Positions 26,756-35,406 of a stretch of DNA of 64,000 nt are shown here, piece by piece (positions within the stretch are counted from its first letter, which is position 1; every line of letters begins with the position of its first letter). Position numbers and translations under genes: made by a program. The stretch is from Nocardia nova SH22a (lineage in GTDB: Bacteria; Actinomycetota; Actinomycetes; Mycobacteriales; Mycobacteriaceae). Below the pieces are notes generated by a model. That model saw only the letters and a program-made list of their open reading frames with translations. It was not told the DNA's origin and made no database searches. The DNA is taken from assembly GCF_000523235.1 (NCBI RefSeq), contig NZ_CP006850.1:8122001-8186000 (forward strand). Direction: 5' to 3'.

Positions 26756-28438
26756 CTACTTGTTGTCGTCCGGTGCGGCCAGCGATTGCAGCATCCGCGC
26801 CGCCATCCGCGACGTGGCGTCCCCGCTGTCGATATCGGCGATGTGGATGGCGAAGGCCAGGTCACCGGCATTCGCCAGCAGCCAGCCGTCGTCACCCGCG
26901 TTGGCGGCGAACGCGGTGACCCCGGCGTAGCGGGTCACCGTGACCTCCTGCGGGCGGCCGGTGGCATCGCGCAGCATGTCGCGCAGTTTGCCCACCGCGT
27001 CACCGGACAGCGGATCGAGTTTCGCCTCGGTGGTGGCGGGCCGTCCGATCTCGATCATCGGCGGCGCCAACGAACCGCGGGCGATGGTCGCCGCCGCGAT
27101 GGCCATACCGAACGGGCTGGCGAGAATCGGATCGTTGGTGCCCTGTTTGACCTGCTCCACGCCGCGGCCGGCGATCGGCAGCCGTCCCGTGGTCTCCTCG
27201 AGACCCGGCACCTTGAAGCCGATTCCCACGCCCAGGCTCGCCGCCGCCTCGGCCGCGTCCTGCACCGAAACGTCCTGCGGCGCCTTCTTCTTCGTGACGG
27301 CCGCGACCGCCTTGAACAGGTCGTTCACCCCGCCCACCGGATAGGCGCCGGTGAAGGCCGGTGCGCCCTGGGCGCTGGCGTAGTTGTTCTGCGCCGCCGC
27401 GACCACCGCGCCCGTGGACGGCTGGATCGCCACGATGGAGGCCGCGGTGCCGACGCTCACCACCGCGTCCTCGGCGGCACGCTGCAGTTTCTGATCCATG
27501 GTCGAGGCGATGTCCGGTCCGGGCGGGCCCTGATATCCGGCGAGCTGGGTGACCAGCTTGCCGTCGGGTTCGAACAGTTGCACACCCCAGCCCGCGTGCG
27601 CGTCGCGATTCTCCTGCCAGACCTTCTGCAGCGCATCGGTCATCGGCGACCACACCCGGCGGTCGGCGACGATCAGCTTCGGCTGCTTCTCCATGACGAC
27701 ACCGGGGATGGCGGCCATCCGGGGCTCGAGGATCGCGAAATCGTCCTCGCGCAGGCTCACCGCCGTGACCGGCTGCCCCTTCGACGCGGCCAGCTGCTGC
27801 ATCAGCGAACCACCGGTGATCAGGGGCGCGACCGGTGAAATGGCATCGGCCAGCGCATTGGTCGTCCCGACCAGGTCATGCGTCTTGGTGGGATCGACCT
27901 TGATGACATTGATGGTCTGCTGGGTCAGCAGCGGCTGCCCGTCGTTGTCGTTGACCGCGGGCGGCGGGGTCGCCTCCGTGCGCACCAGTTTCACCGTGCG
28001 CTTGGAATCCAGCTGCGGCATCACGATGGTGGGATCCCACGAGATCCGCCACCCGATGGCGAGTTTGCGGATATTGCCCTGCAGGTCGTAGGACCAGTCC
28101 TTACCGGGGCCGAAATTCCAGGACGCCTTGAGATTGAACATCGCCGAATCGGCATCCAGACCGATGAATTGGACCAGCTTGTAATCCGGTTTACCGGGCT
28201 GCAGTCCGTCGAACATCGATTTCAGTGTGCTTTCGGCACCGGAGGGATACGACGTGAGCCCGGCGGCGCCCGCCGCATCGCGATCGTCCATTAGCTGGGT
28301 GAAATGCTCGACGACAGCCTGGGGCCCACTCGGGGCCCGGTGAAAATCGCAAGAACCGATCACGATCGCCAGGGCAGCAACTCCCGCTAGTGCCACTGCG
28401 CCCCGAACGCGAAAGCGGCGGGATCCCCACACATCCAT
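26756..28438 (-). CDS. Lipoprotein with NTF2-like and degenerate transpeptidase domains (probable pseudoenzyme PBP)
   Basis: A 560-residue lipoprotein with a lipobox ending at Cys30 (VIGSC). An NTF2-like MecA-N domain spans about 35-150, a dimerisation region 160-300, and a penicillin-binding transpeptidase fold 305-555 (starts STMDQKLQRAAEDAV, then IVAIQPSTGAVVAAAQ). The catalytic motifs are gone. SxxK is replaced by DLFK at 373-376 (VGGVNDLFK), no SxN is evident, and KTG is replaced by VTA at 507-509. It therefore cannot be a normal D,D-transpeptidase and may act as a scaffold or sensor in cell-wall synthesis. M. tuberculosis Rv2864c has the same layout with intact motifs. ATG 28438 is preferred to GTG 28447. 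Confidence 0.85.
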   Translation of the reverse strand: MDVWGSRRFRVRGAVALAGVAALAIVIGSCDFHRAPSGPQAVVEHFTQLMDDRDAAGAAGLTSYPSGAESTLKSMFDGLQPGKPDYKLVQFIGLDADSAMFNLKASWNFGPGKDWSYDLQGNIRKLAIGWRISWDPTIVMPQLDSKRTVKLVRTEATPPPAVNDNDGQPLLTQQTINVIKVDPTKTHDLVGTTNALADAISPVAPLITGGSLMQQLAASKGQPVTAVSLREDDFAILEPRMAAIPGVVMEKQPKLIVADRRVWSPMTDALQKVWQENRDAHAGWGVQLFEPDGKLVTQLAGYQGPPGPDIASTMDQKLQRAAEDAVVSVGTAASIVAIQPSTGAVVAAAQNNYASAQGAPAFTGAYPVGGVNDLFKAVAAVTKKKAPQDVSVQDAAEAAASLGVGIGFKVPGLEETTGRLPIAGRGVEQVKQGTNDPILASPFGMAIAAATIARGSLAPPMIEIGRPATTEAKLDPLSGDAVGKLRDMLRDATGRPQEVTVTRYAGVTAFAANAGDDGWLLANAGDLAFAIHIADIDSGDATSRMAARMLQSLAAPDDNK

Positions 28439-28703
28439 GTCGCCCACTCTTCACTCTTGTCACTCCAGCAACAAGACCAACGGTACCCGAAGGAGTTGCC
28501 TGCGGTGCCACCTTGGCACCGGCCGCATTCTCCATGCTCAGCGACCACAATAGTGCCCGATCACCGACATGCGTGGCACCCGGTCCCCGAAATCGTGACC
28601 CGTGTTCAACATTGCGTCCGCTCACAGCGGAACGACTATGACAGCGCCCAAGCGTAATCTTGTAATCACTGTTACACGGCAAGTATCGCAGTGAGGAAAT
28701 GTC

Positions 28704-29291
28704 ATGAGACACGGACACGGACGTGGATTCGGCCGCCCCGGCGGTTGGCAACAGGCCGATCTTCCCGATGCCGCGGACGCCCCGGACTGGTTCGCCGGAA
28801 GGTTGCCGAGCGAGTGGTTCAGCGGTACCGCGACCATCGAGATCGATCGCGACGAGATCGTCGTGATCGGTGAATTGGCCGTCGCGGAAAGCGAATCCGG
28901 CACCGATGGGGACGAGAAGAAATCCGGGCCGTCGCGCGCGACGATCGACGGCGCGATCGCCCGATTCCGGGAATCCACCCGCCCGGCCCGGATGCAGATC
29001 GCCCAGGAGGCACAGGCCCGTTACGGCCGCAATGTCGCATGGGGCGTTTCGGTGGACGGCGAACGCACTCTTTTCACCCATTTGTCGGTGCCGGTGATGA
29101 CCCGGCTGCGCCAGCCCGAACGCAAGGTCCTCGACACCCTGGTCGACGCCGGGGTCGCCCGCTCACGGGCCGACGCCCTGGCCTGGACGGTCAAGCTGGC
29201 CGGACGGCACGCCGAGGAGTGGCTCGAGGAATTGCGTTCGGCGATGCGCAAGGTCGACGACCTGCGCTCCGAGGGGCCGCGCGGGCTGTGA
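28704..29291 (+). CDS. Conserved actinobacterial hypothetical protein (195 aa)
   Basis: The protein is soluble, begins with a Gly/His-rich basic tail (MRHGHGRGFGRPGG), then a beta strand pair (GTATIEIDRDEIVVIGEL), and an alpha-helical C-terminal half containing RYGRNVAWGVSVDG and DAGVARSRADALAWTVKLAG, which look like DNA-, RNA- or nucleotide-associated helices of the ribbon/winged type. I do not recognise a named function. GTGAGG lies 7 nt before the ATG, supporting the start. It is followed 44 bp later by aroQ on the same strand, and divergent from the PBP-like lipoprotein gene. Confidence 0.6.
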   Translation: MRHGHGRGFGRPGGWQQADLPDAADAPDWFAGRLPSEWFSGTATIEIDRDEIVVIGELAVAESESGTDGDEKKSGPSRATIDGAIARFRESTRPARMQIAQEAQARYGRNVAWGVSVDGERTLFTHLSVPVMTRLRQPERKVLDTLVDAGVARSRADALAWTVKLAGRHAEEWLEELRSAMRKVDDLRSEGPRGL

Positions 29292-29323
29292 CCGGACGAG
29301 CCGGGGCCACGGCCGCACCCGGC

Positions 29324-29329
29324 TAGGGT
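29324..29329 (+). promoter_or_regulatory. -10 element, leaderless aroQ
   Basis: TAGGGT followed by 6 nt and the ATG at 29336. Confidence 0.5.
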
Positions 29330-29335
29330 GTGGGC

Positions 29336-29764
29336 ATGGCCCCGATTCTCGTGCTCAACGGCCCGAATCTGAATATGCTCGGCACCCGCCAGCCGGAGGT
29401 GTACGGCTCGGACACCCTCGACGACGTCGTCGAGCTGTGCCGCGCGACCGCCGCCCGTTTCGATCGCGAGATCACCACCTTCCAGTCGAATTCCGAAGGG
29501 GCGCTGATCGATCGCATTCACGCGGCACGCGGCGTGGAGACCGGGATCGTGATCAATCCCGGCGGGCTCACGCACACCTCGGTGGCCCTGCGCGACGCGC
29601 TGGTGATTCCGGAGGTGCCGATCGTGGAGGTGCACATCTCGAATGTGCACGCCCGCGAGGAATTCCGGCATCACTCCTACATTTCCCCGATCGCCACCGC
29701 CGTGATCGCGGGCATGGGCATCCAGGGCTACGCGGCGGCCGTGGAATTCCTCTGCACCCGCTGA
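29336..29764 (+). CDS. aroQ: Type II 3-dehydroquinate dehydratase
   Basis: This 142-residue enzyme converts 3-dehydroquinate to 3-dehydroshikimate in the shikimate pathway (or in quinate breakdown); it works as a dodecamer in the cytosol. [20 protein letters not shown] contains the catalytic Arg and the Tyr on the flexible lid. [14 protein letters not shown] and [17 protein letters not shown] bind substrate, and the active-site His is in [21 protein letters not shown]. It is a stand-alone gene here, not in an aro cluster. The start at 29336 lies 6 nt after TAGGGT, in leaderless position. Confidence 0.96.
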   Translation: MAPILVLNGPNLNMLGTRQPEVYGSDTLDDVVELCRATAARFDREITTFQSNSEGALIDRIHAARGVETGIVINPGGLTHTSVALRDALVIPEVPIVEVHISNVHAREEFRHHSYISPIATAVIAGMGIQGYAAAVEFLCTR

Positions 29765-29770
29765 TCGCCC

Positions 29771-30628
29771 CTACCGCGCACCGCGCAGCAGTTCGTACAG
29801 CGTCGGCGCCGTTTCCCCGGTGGCGACCTCGCGCCACAGCTCCCGCACGGTCTGTGTCAGCGCGGTGTTCACACCGGTCTCCGCGCCCGTCTCCACGACA
29901 TGCGTGGCGCCCGCGGACATCATGCGGGCACTCGCCGCATCGCCCCAGCCGCCCTGTTTCGCGGCGTCCGCGTACTCGGCCATGAAGAACGGGAACGCCT
30001 CGCCGGAGCGCTGTGCGAACGGCAGGAATCGATCGATGTCACCGCCGGAGCGTTCGACCACCGCCAGAGCCTGGTTGTAGCCGACCAGCCAGGGATGGAA
30101 CATCGTTAGCAACGCCTGATAGAACAGCTGCGCCAGACCGTCGTCGGCGCCGAGATATTCCGGCGGGCTGAGCGGACGGAGCAATTCGGCGTGGGCGTCG
30201 AAGACCTCGCGCGGACCGCTGTAGAAGATGTAGGACGCCGGATGGGTGATGTTGTCACCGGCGGACATGAATCCGCCCGACAGGAACTGCGCGCCGTGCG
30301 AGCGCACCCAGCGCGCACCGGCCCGGGTCCGCTCGGGCGAATCCGAGGACAGGTTCACGATCACCTTGTCCCGCAATCGTTCCGGGGCCTGACCCAGCAC
30401 GTCGTACATGGCCGCGTAGTGGGTCAGGCTCAGAATGATCACCTCGTTGCGGTCCAGCGCTTCGGCCACCGACTCCGCGCGACGGGCGCCCGCGGCGACC
30501 ATCGCCTCGGCCTTCTCGGCGCTGCGATTCCACACCGTCACCTCGGTGCCCGCGGCCAGCAGTTCGCGCACGATCGCCCGGCCCATCGGTCCCAGGCCGA
30601 TCACGGTGGCGGATGAACGTTCGGACAT
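29771..30628 (-). CDS. Imine-reductase-like NAD(P)-dependent oxidoreductase
   Basis: A 285-residue two-domain enzyme. The N-terminal Rossmann fold has VIGLGPMGRAIVRELLAAG and the NADP-selecting VTVWNRSAEKAE. The all-helical C-terminal domain has LFYQALLTM at the position where imine reductases carry their Asp/Tyr catalytic residue, here Tyr. The Lys of hydroxyisobutyrate dehydrogenases (GxxxKxxxN) is missing, which favours imine reductase over that family. The natural substrate is unknown. AGGGG precedes the ATG. It is divergent from an HxlR regulator that probably controls it, with a palindrome between them. Confidence 0.78.
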   Translation of the reverse strand: MSERSSATVIGLGPMGRAIVRELLAAGTEVTVWNRSAEKAEAMVAAGARRAESVAEALDRNEVIILSLTHYAAMYDVLGQAPERLRDKVIVNLSSDSPERTRAGARWVRSHGAQFLSGGFMSAGDNITHPASYIFYSGPREVFDAHAELLRPLSPPEYLGADDGLAQLFYQALLTMFHPWLVGYNQALAVVERSGGDIDRFLPFAQRSGEAFPFFMAEYADAAKQGGWGDAASARMMSAGATHVVETGAETGVNTALTQTVRELWREVATGETAPTLYELLRGAR

Positions 30629-30710
30629 GGTTGTACCCCTTACGATTTCGAAGTTGTGCATGATCGGCGCCGGTTTCGATGGTCGCCGCGATCGACAGCG
30701 CAGGCAATAA

Positions 30711-30726
30711 CGCACGTCCACGTGCG
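30711..30726. promoter_or_regulatory. Palindromic operator candidate for the HxlR regulator
   Basis: CGCACGT-CC-ACGTGCG, a perfect 7-bp inverted repeat, lies in the 139-bp region between the divergent reductase and HxlR genes, 41 bp before the regulator ATG. Confidence 0.5.
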
Positions 30727-30767
30727 GTTGCTTACCTCGAGGTCCGGAAAAAGCTCAGGAGGTCCAG

Positions 30768-31115
30768 ATGGCGGACGAATGTGACACAGAACACCCGGTG
30801 TGCGGAATGTCGGTGGCCATCGATGTGGTCGGCGGGAAATGGAAGCTGCACCTGATGTGGGTGCTGAGCGAAGGCCCGCAGCGGTTCGGTCGCATCCGTT
30901 CCCTGCTCCCCGGAGTCAGCGAGAAGGTGCTGACCGAGAATCTGCGGCACTTGGAGGCGAATGGCGTCGTACATCGCGAAGTGTTCCCGGAAGTCCCGCC
31001 CCGCGTGGAGTATTCGCTCACCCCGAGCGGCGTCGAATTGGCCACGGCACTCAAGCCCTTGGAACAGTGGGGCGAACGCCGCCGCGACGAATGCGTCACG
31101 ACCGTCCCGGCCTGA
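30768..31115 (+). CDS. HxlR-family winged-helix transcriptional regulator
   Basis: A 115-residue single-domain regulator. CPVCGMSVAIDVVGGKWKLHL-like opening (Cys near residue 12, then GGKWK) followed by RFGRIRSLLPGVSEKVLTEN and the wing REVFPEVPPRVEYSLTPSG are diagnostic of HxlR/MarR-like proteins. The N-terminal Cys residues (Cys5 and Cys12) could sense electrophiles or oxidation as in HypR and YodB. AGGAGG lies about 6 nt before the ATG. It faces the imine-reductase-like gene and probably represses or activates it. Confidence 0.92.
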   Translation: MADECDTEHPVCGMSVAIDVVGGKWKLHLMWVLSEGPQRFGRIRSLLPGVSEKVLTENLRHLEANGVVHREVFPEVPPRVEYSLTPSGVELATALKPLEQWGERRRDECVTTVPA

Positions 31116-31176
31116 GCGCACCTCCCGATTCGGTACTGGGGAGACCTACGGTTCGGCAGTGACGGAGAATGGGCCG

Positions 31177-31464
31177 ATGTTCGTAGTGGTACTCACCTAC
31201 ACCGCCGATCTGGAAATCATCGACTCGCTGATACCCGAGCACACGGCATGGCTGGACGCGAACTACGCCGCCGGAGTCTTTCTCGCATCGGGGCGCCGCG
31301 TGCCCCGCACCGGCGGAGTGATCGTGGTCGATATCGAGACGCGCGCCCAGCTGGACGAGATCTTGCGGCAGGATCCGTTCGGCCTGGCAGGCGCGGCCAC
31401 CTATGAAGTGATCGAGTTCGTACCGACCAAGACGGCTCCCGCGCTGGCGTACCTCACCGCCTAA
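31177..31464 (+). CDS. YciI-family protein
   Basis: A 95-residue ferredoxin-like fold protein. It begins MFVVVLTYTADLEIID and has the conserved His-Asp core PEHTAWLDANYAAGVFLASG plus the closing DPFGLAGAATYEVIEF, which define YciI/YCII domains. The His and Asp are proposed catalytic residues in the family, but reactions are mostly unknown. ATG 31177 is used (GGAG 9 nt upstream); GTG 31159, 6 nt after TACGGT, would add six residues in a leaderless form. Its TAA overlaps the stop of the convergent glycerate kinase gene by two bases. Confidence 0.85.
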   Translation: MFVVVLTYTADLEIIDSLIPEHTAWLDANYAAGVFLASGRRVPRTGGVIVVDIETRAQLDEILRQDPFGLAGAATYEVIEFVPTKTAPALAYLTA

Positions 31465-32609
31465 CCCAGGTAGTCGGCGGCGATGCGAGCGCCCAACTCC
31501 TCCAGCAGAGATACGGCGCCCGCGATGGATCGCTCCGGGTCGGGTTCGAGTTCGGCCAAGGCGTAGCAGCGGTCGAATCCGGCCGCGCGCAAGTCTTCCG
31601 GCGCCAGCTCACAGCGTCCCGCCACGGCGACCACCGTCGCACCGCCGTCCCGAGCCGCCGCGGCGACTCCGGCGGGCGCCTTACCCCGCAGAGTCTGTTC
31701 GTCGAGGGCGCCCTCACCGGTGACCACCAGATCCGCGCCCCGGATGCGGCCGGGGAAGTCGATCAGTTCGAGAATGGCCTCGATACCCGAGCGCGGCCGG
31801 GCGCCGAGCACCGCCATGGCCCCGAATCCGGTTCCGCCCGCCGCACCCGCGCCCGGATGTTCGGCCCAGTCGGTCGCGCGGGCGGCAGGACGGGCCGCGC
31901 CACTGGATTCGACCAGCTCGGCCCAATTCGTGAGGGCCGCTTCCAGTTCCACGCACTGCTGCCGATCGGACCCCTTCTGCGGCCCGAAGACGGCCACCGC
32001 GCCGTGCGCGCCGAGCAGCGGATTGTCCACATCGCTGGCGAGCACGAAGGTCGTCTCGGCGATCGCGGGATGCAGTCCGGACGAGTCGATCCGCCGGGCG
32101 GCCGCCAATGCCGCCGCGCCCCTGGCCGATTCGTCACCACCCGCGTCGATGATCCGCAGGCCCAGCGCCTGCAACATTCCGGCGCCGCCGTCCGAGGAGG
32201 CGCTGCCGCCGACCGCGAGCACGATCTCACGCAGCCCCCGGTCCAGTGCGTGGCGGATCAGCAGACCCAGCCCGTAGGTTCCGCTGTGCATCGGATCGGG
32301 TTGCCCGCCCGGCAGTTTCACCAGACCCACCACCTCGGCCAATTCGATGACAGCGGTCCCGTCCCGCACTGCGTAACTCGCCGTGGACGGTTCACCGGTG
32401 GGCCCGACCGCCTCGGCCCGCACCCGCTCCCAGCCCGCCGCCACGAAGACGTCGACGGTGCCGTCCCCGCCGTCGGCGACCGGCAGTTCCAGCACCTCGG
32501 CATCCGGCGCCGAGCGGGCGATCCCGGCCGCCAGCGCCGCGGCCACCTCGGGCGCGGTCAGCGAACCTTTGAACTTGTCCGGCGCCAGCACCACTCGCCT
32601 CGGCGTCAT
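31461..32609 (-). CDS. Glycerate kinase
   Basis: A 382-residue enzyme of the GlxK/GarK family that phosphorylates D-glycerate with ATP, usually to 2-phosphoglycerate, feeding glyoxylate or glucarate degradation products into glycolysis. Signatures are VVLAPDKFKGSLTAPEVAAAL at the N-terminus, PVADGGDGTVD, AVGGSASSDGGAGMLQALGL and the C-terminal VVTGEGALDEQTLRGKAP. Length is standard. ATG 32609 (MTPRRVVLAP) fits the family start, although the frame continues upstream. A possible link with glucosylglycerate hydrolase at 62042, which releases glycerate, is only suggestive because the genes are 30 kb apart. Confidence 0.93.
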   Translation of the reverse strand: MTPRRVVLAPDKFKGSLTAPEVAAALAAGIARSAPDAEVLELPVADGGDGTVDVFVAAGWERVRAEAVGPTGEPSTASYAVRDGTAVIELAEVVGLVKLPGGQPDPMHSGTYGLGLLIRHALDRGLREIVLAVGGSASSDGGAGMLQALGLRIIDAGGDESARGAAALAAARRIDSSGLHPAIAETTFVLASDVDNPLLGAHGAVAVFGPQKGSDRQQCVELEAALTNWAELVESSGAARPAARATDWAEHPGAGAAGGTGFGAMAVLGARPRSGIEAILELIDFPGRIRGADLVVTGEGALDEQTLRGKAPAGVAAAARDGGATVVAVAGRCELAPEDLRAAGFDRCYALAELEPDPERSIAGAVSLLEELGARIAADYLG

Positions 32610-32654
32610 CGCGACCCCATCTCGTCGTCGGCCACCCACTGTATGACCCGTGGT

Positions 32655-34199
32655 TCAGGGCATCGGCGCCTGATCCACCTGATCGATGTCCACCGCACCG
32701 GTGCGCAGGTAGGTCAGCACCGCGTCGTCGAGTGGCGTGTTGCCTCGACCGAAGGCGCCGTGATCACCACCGGCGACGGTGATCAGATGACCGTGCAGCG
32801 CCGAGGCCATCGCGGGCCCGCCGGGGTAGGGGGTCATCGCGTCGTGACGGCTCTGCAGGATCAGCGGGGCGGTCACGAGCCCGTGATCGGCCACCGGCAC
32901 CGGTGTGGCCACGGGATCCCAATCGGCACAGGCCAATCCGCTGCGGACCAGATCGGCGCGGGCGTCGAGCGCATTACCGCCGGAGGCGACGATGGCGGCC
33001 GCCGATCCGATGGCGTCCATCCGGGCCGGTACCGCGTTCTCGTTGCAGGTGACCGCGGCGAATACCGCCTGCCCGGTCGGATCGGTGGTCGTCGCCCCCG
33101 CGATGGCCCGCAGCCGCCGCAGATCCGACGGCTGCGCGTTCGCCTCGGCCATGGCCTGCGCCAGACTCGGCCAGAAACCACGGGTGTAGGAGGCCACCGT
33201 GGTCGCCGATACCAGCGGCACCTGGGCCGACGTGCCTCCGGATGTCAAGGTGCGCACCAGGTTCTGCGCCTGGAAGACCTGTTCGGATCCGGCGTTGAGG
33301 CCCGCGGCCGCCACCGCCGCCAGCGGTGGCGGCAGTTCCCGGGGCAGATCCGCGGCCGAGACCGGCGGCGGTGTCAGATTGGCGTACCAGCCGCCGCCCT
33401 GCGCCGACACCAGCCGCACCCAGGTCTCGTACACCCGCAGCGGTGAATCCCCGAGGTGGTACCGGCTGTCGTGCTCGGCGATCCAGCCGAACAGATCGTC
33501 GAGCCGCTGCTTACCGGCGAGCTGCTGTTGCGCGAACTGCTCGGTCCACACCCACTGCGGATCCACATTGGAATCCAGCACCATCCGCCCGACATGCCGC
33601 GGGAACAGCGAGGCGTAGACCGCGCCCAGATAGGTGCCGTAGGAGATGCCGAGGAAATCGATGCGGTCCAGGCCCAGCGCCGCGCGCACGCTGTCGATAT
33701 CGCGGGCGGTGTTCTCGGTGGTGATGGTCGCCAGATATCCGGGCTGGGCCTTGTCGCACGCCCGCTGCAGGGGTTCGCGGCCGTCCTGCCCGTCGTCGGC
33801 GATCGAGGCGCCGCAGGTCAGCGGTGTCGACCAGCGCAGGCCGCGCGGCTGCACGGCTACCAGATCGTAGTGTTCGGTCAGCTCCTTCGGCAGCTGGGCC
33901 AGCCGGGCGCCCCAGTAGTCGAGCGCATCCGCTCCCGGCCCGCCGGGATTGGCGAAGATCGTGCCGTAGCGCTGTCCCGCGGCGCGAATCCGGCTGACCG
34001 TCACATCGATTCGCGGCCCGCCGGATTCCGCGTAGTCGCGCGGCACCGAGATCACGGCGCACTGCGCGGCATGTCCGGCGCCGATCGCACCGGCCGGGCA
34101 GGTCGAGAAGTCGGCGGCCCGCGCGGTGGCCGGAACGATCGCCGTGACGAACCCCGCCGTCAGCGCCGCGGCGGCCGCAAGTAGTCCCCGTCGTCGCAT
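32655..34199 (-). CDS. Secreted alpha/beta-hydrolase of the tripeptidyl aminopeptidase type
   Basis: A 514-residue exported hydrolase. The signal peptide is residues 1-28 (MRRRG, Ala-rich core, PATARA cleavage). The nucleophile is in DFLGISYGTYLGAVY (GxSxG), the acid in LQSRHDAMTPYPGG and the His in VAGGDHGAFGRG; the oxyanion region is FANPGGPGADALDYW. This is the pattern of actinobacterial tripeptidyl aminopeptidases and the M. tuberculosis CaeA (Rv2224c) group, which cleave peptides or esters at the envelope. GGGGAG 9 nt upstream sets ATG 34199. Cys residues (CPAGAIG, CAVISV, CGASI, CDKAQ) could form disulphides, as usual for this family. Confidence 0.87.
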   Translation of the reverse strand: MRRRGLLAAAAALTAGFVTAIVPATARAADFSTCPAGAIGAGHAAQCAVISVPRDYAESGGPRIDVTVSRIRAAGQRYGTIFANPGGPGADALDYWGARLAQLPKELTEHYDLVAVQPRGLRWSTPLTCGASIADDGQDGREPLQRACDKAQPGYLATITTENTARDIDSVRAALGLDRIDFLGISYGTYLGAVYASLFPRHVGRMVLDSNVDPQWVWTEQFAQQQLAGKQRLDDLFGWIAEHDSRYHLGDSPLRVYETWVRLVSAQGGGWYANLTPPPVSAADLPRELPPPLAAVAAAGLNAGSEQVFQAQNLVRTLTSGGTSAQVPLVSATTVASYTRGFWPSLAQAMAEANAQPSDLRRLRAIAGATTTDPTGQAVFAAVTCNENAVPARMDAIGSAAAIVASGGNALDARADLVRSGLACADWDPVATPVPVADHGLVTAPLILQSRHDAMTPYPGGPAMASALHGHLITVAGGDHGAFGRGNTPLDDAVLTYLRTGAVDIDQVDQAPMP

Positions 34200-34328
34200 C
34201 GGCGCCGCTCCCCGTCTGTCTCGAACCCCTTGCATTCTCGCCACCCGGACGGTCGGCGACAACTCGAACGGCCGTCCGGCCGGACAAGATCACTCCCGAT
34301 CCGTGCGCGATCGGCGAGCCGCAGGTCA

Positions 34329-34334
34329 TAGGAT
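34329..34334 (+). promoter_or_regulatory. -10 element, leaderless GNAT gene
   Basis: TAGGAT followed by 6 nt and the ATG at 34341. Confidence 0.5.
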
Positions 34335-34340
34335 CGCTGA

Positions 34341-34670
34341 ATGACGCCCGGCCAGCCGCGCACGATCGAGATTCGCGACAACACCGCCCTCGACCGATTC
34401 GACCTCTACGTCGACGGACAGCATGCCGGTGTGGCGTCCTATCAGGACACCGCCGCCGAGCGCGCCTTCGTGCACACCGAGATCTACCCGCAGTTCGAGG
34501 GGCAGGGGCTGGGCCGCATGCTCGTCCAGGGCGCCCTCGACCGGACGGTAGAACAGGGTTTCGGGGTCCTGCCGCTGTGCCCGATGGTGCACCACTTCGT
34601 CGAATCCCGCCCGCGGTATCTGGCCGCGGTTCCGCAGTGGGCGAGGGAACGATTCGGCCTGCCGCAGTGA
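34341..34670 (+). CDS. Small GNAT-type N-acetyltransferase (YjdJ/NATD1-like)
   Basis: A 109-residue minimal GNAT domain. VASYQDTAAERAFVHTEIYPQFEGQGLGRMLV carries the acetyl-CoA pyrophosphate loop (QGLGR), and LPLCPMVHHFVESRPRY has the conserved Cys-Pro-Phe/Met...Tyr region of this short subfamily. Members acetylate small amines or peptides, but the physiological substrate is unknown. The start is set by TAGGAT 6 nt upstream. The next gene (AlgH) begins 31 bp downstream on the same strand. Confidence 0.88.
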   Translation: MTPGQPRTIEIRDNTALDRFDLYVDGQHAGVASYQDTAAERAFVHTEIYPQFEGQGLGRMLVQGALDRTVEQGFGVLPLCPMVHHFVESRPRYLAAVPQWARERFGLPQ

Positions 34671-34701
34671 TTTAACACAGCGCAAGCCTGCCGACGGTGC
34701 G

Positions 34702-35328
34702 ATGATGACTAGCGTGGCACGCGCAGAGGAACACGGCGACCGCCCGAAACGTGAATCCAGGCACGAAGAACAGGTGGTGCGGCCCGGCACCTTGTTGGTC
34801 TCGGCGACTGAACTGGTCGAGCCCACCTTCCGGCGCACCGTGATCTACATCGTCGAACACAACGACGCGGGCAGTCTCGGTGTCGTCCTGAACCGCCCCA
34901 GTGAGACCGCGGTGCAGGATGTCCTGCCCCGCTGGTCCGATCTCGCCGCCCGCCCACGCACGCTGTACGTGGGCGGACCCGTCAAGCGGGATTCGGCGCT
35001 GTGCCTGACCACCGTCCGGGTCGGCGCGTCCATCGACGGCATCCGCGGCCTGCGCCGCGTCGACGGCAGGGTGGCACTGCTGGATCTGGATTCCGATCCC
35101 GATGCCATCGGGCCATTGATCGAGGGTGTCCGGATCTTCGCCGGATACGCCGGCTGGACCTTCGGCCAGCTGGAAGGTGAGCTGGATCGCGGCGACTGGA
35201 TCGTGCTGTCGGCGCTGCCGTCGGATCCGCTGGCCGGACGCACGGACCTGTGGGCGCATGTGCTGCGCCGTCAGCCGTTGCCGCTGTCCCTGCTGGCGAC
35301 ACACCCGATCGAACTAGAACGCAATTGA
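34702..35328 (+). CDS. AlgH/YqgE-family protein (UPF0301)
   Basis: A 208-residue cytoplasmic protein of the YqgE/AlgH fold. Family marks are VRPGTLLVSATELVEPTFRRTV, VVLNRPSETAVQDVLP, LYVGGPVKRDSALCL and RIFAGYAGWTFGQLEGELDRG followed by DWIV. AlgH was named for a role in alginate regulation in Pseudomonas, but the molecular function is unclear. A basic, charged N-terminal extension of about 28 residues precedes the domain. ATG 34702 or 34705, or GTG 34714, could all be the start. It is co-directional with the sigL operon 78 bp downstream. Confidence 0.92.
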   Translation: MMTSVARAEEHGDRPKRESRHEEQVVRPGTLLVSATELVEPTFRRTVIYIVEHNDAGSLGVVLNRPSETAVQDVLPRWSDLAARPRTLYVGGPVKRDSALCLTTVRVGASIDGIRGLRRVDGRVALLDLDSDPDAIGPLIEGVRIFAGYAGWTFGQLEGELDRGDWIVLSALPSDPLAGRTDLWAHVLRRQPLPLSLLATHPIELERN

Positions 35329-35406
35329 TTACGTATCCACAGAGTGTGGTCACCCAGCGCCCGCCTCGCCCGAGGCGGCGGAAACGAAGGGCATACGTCG
35401 CCGCCT

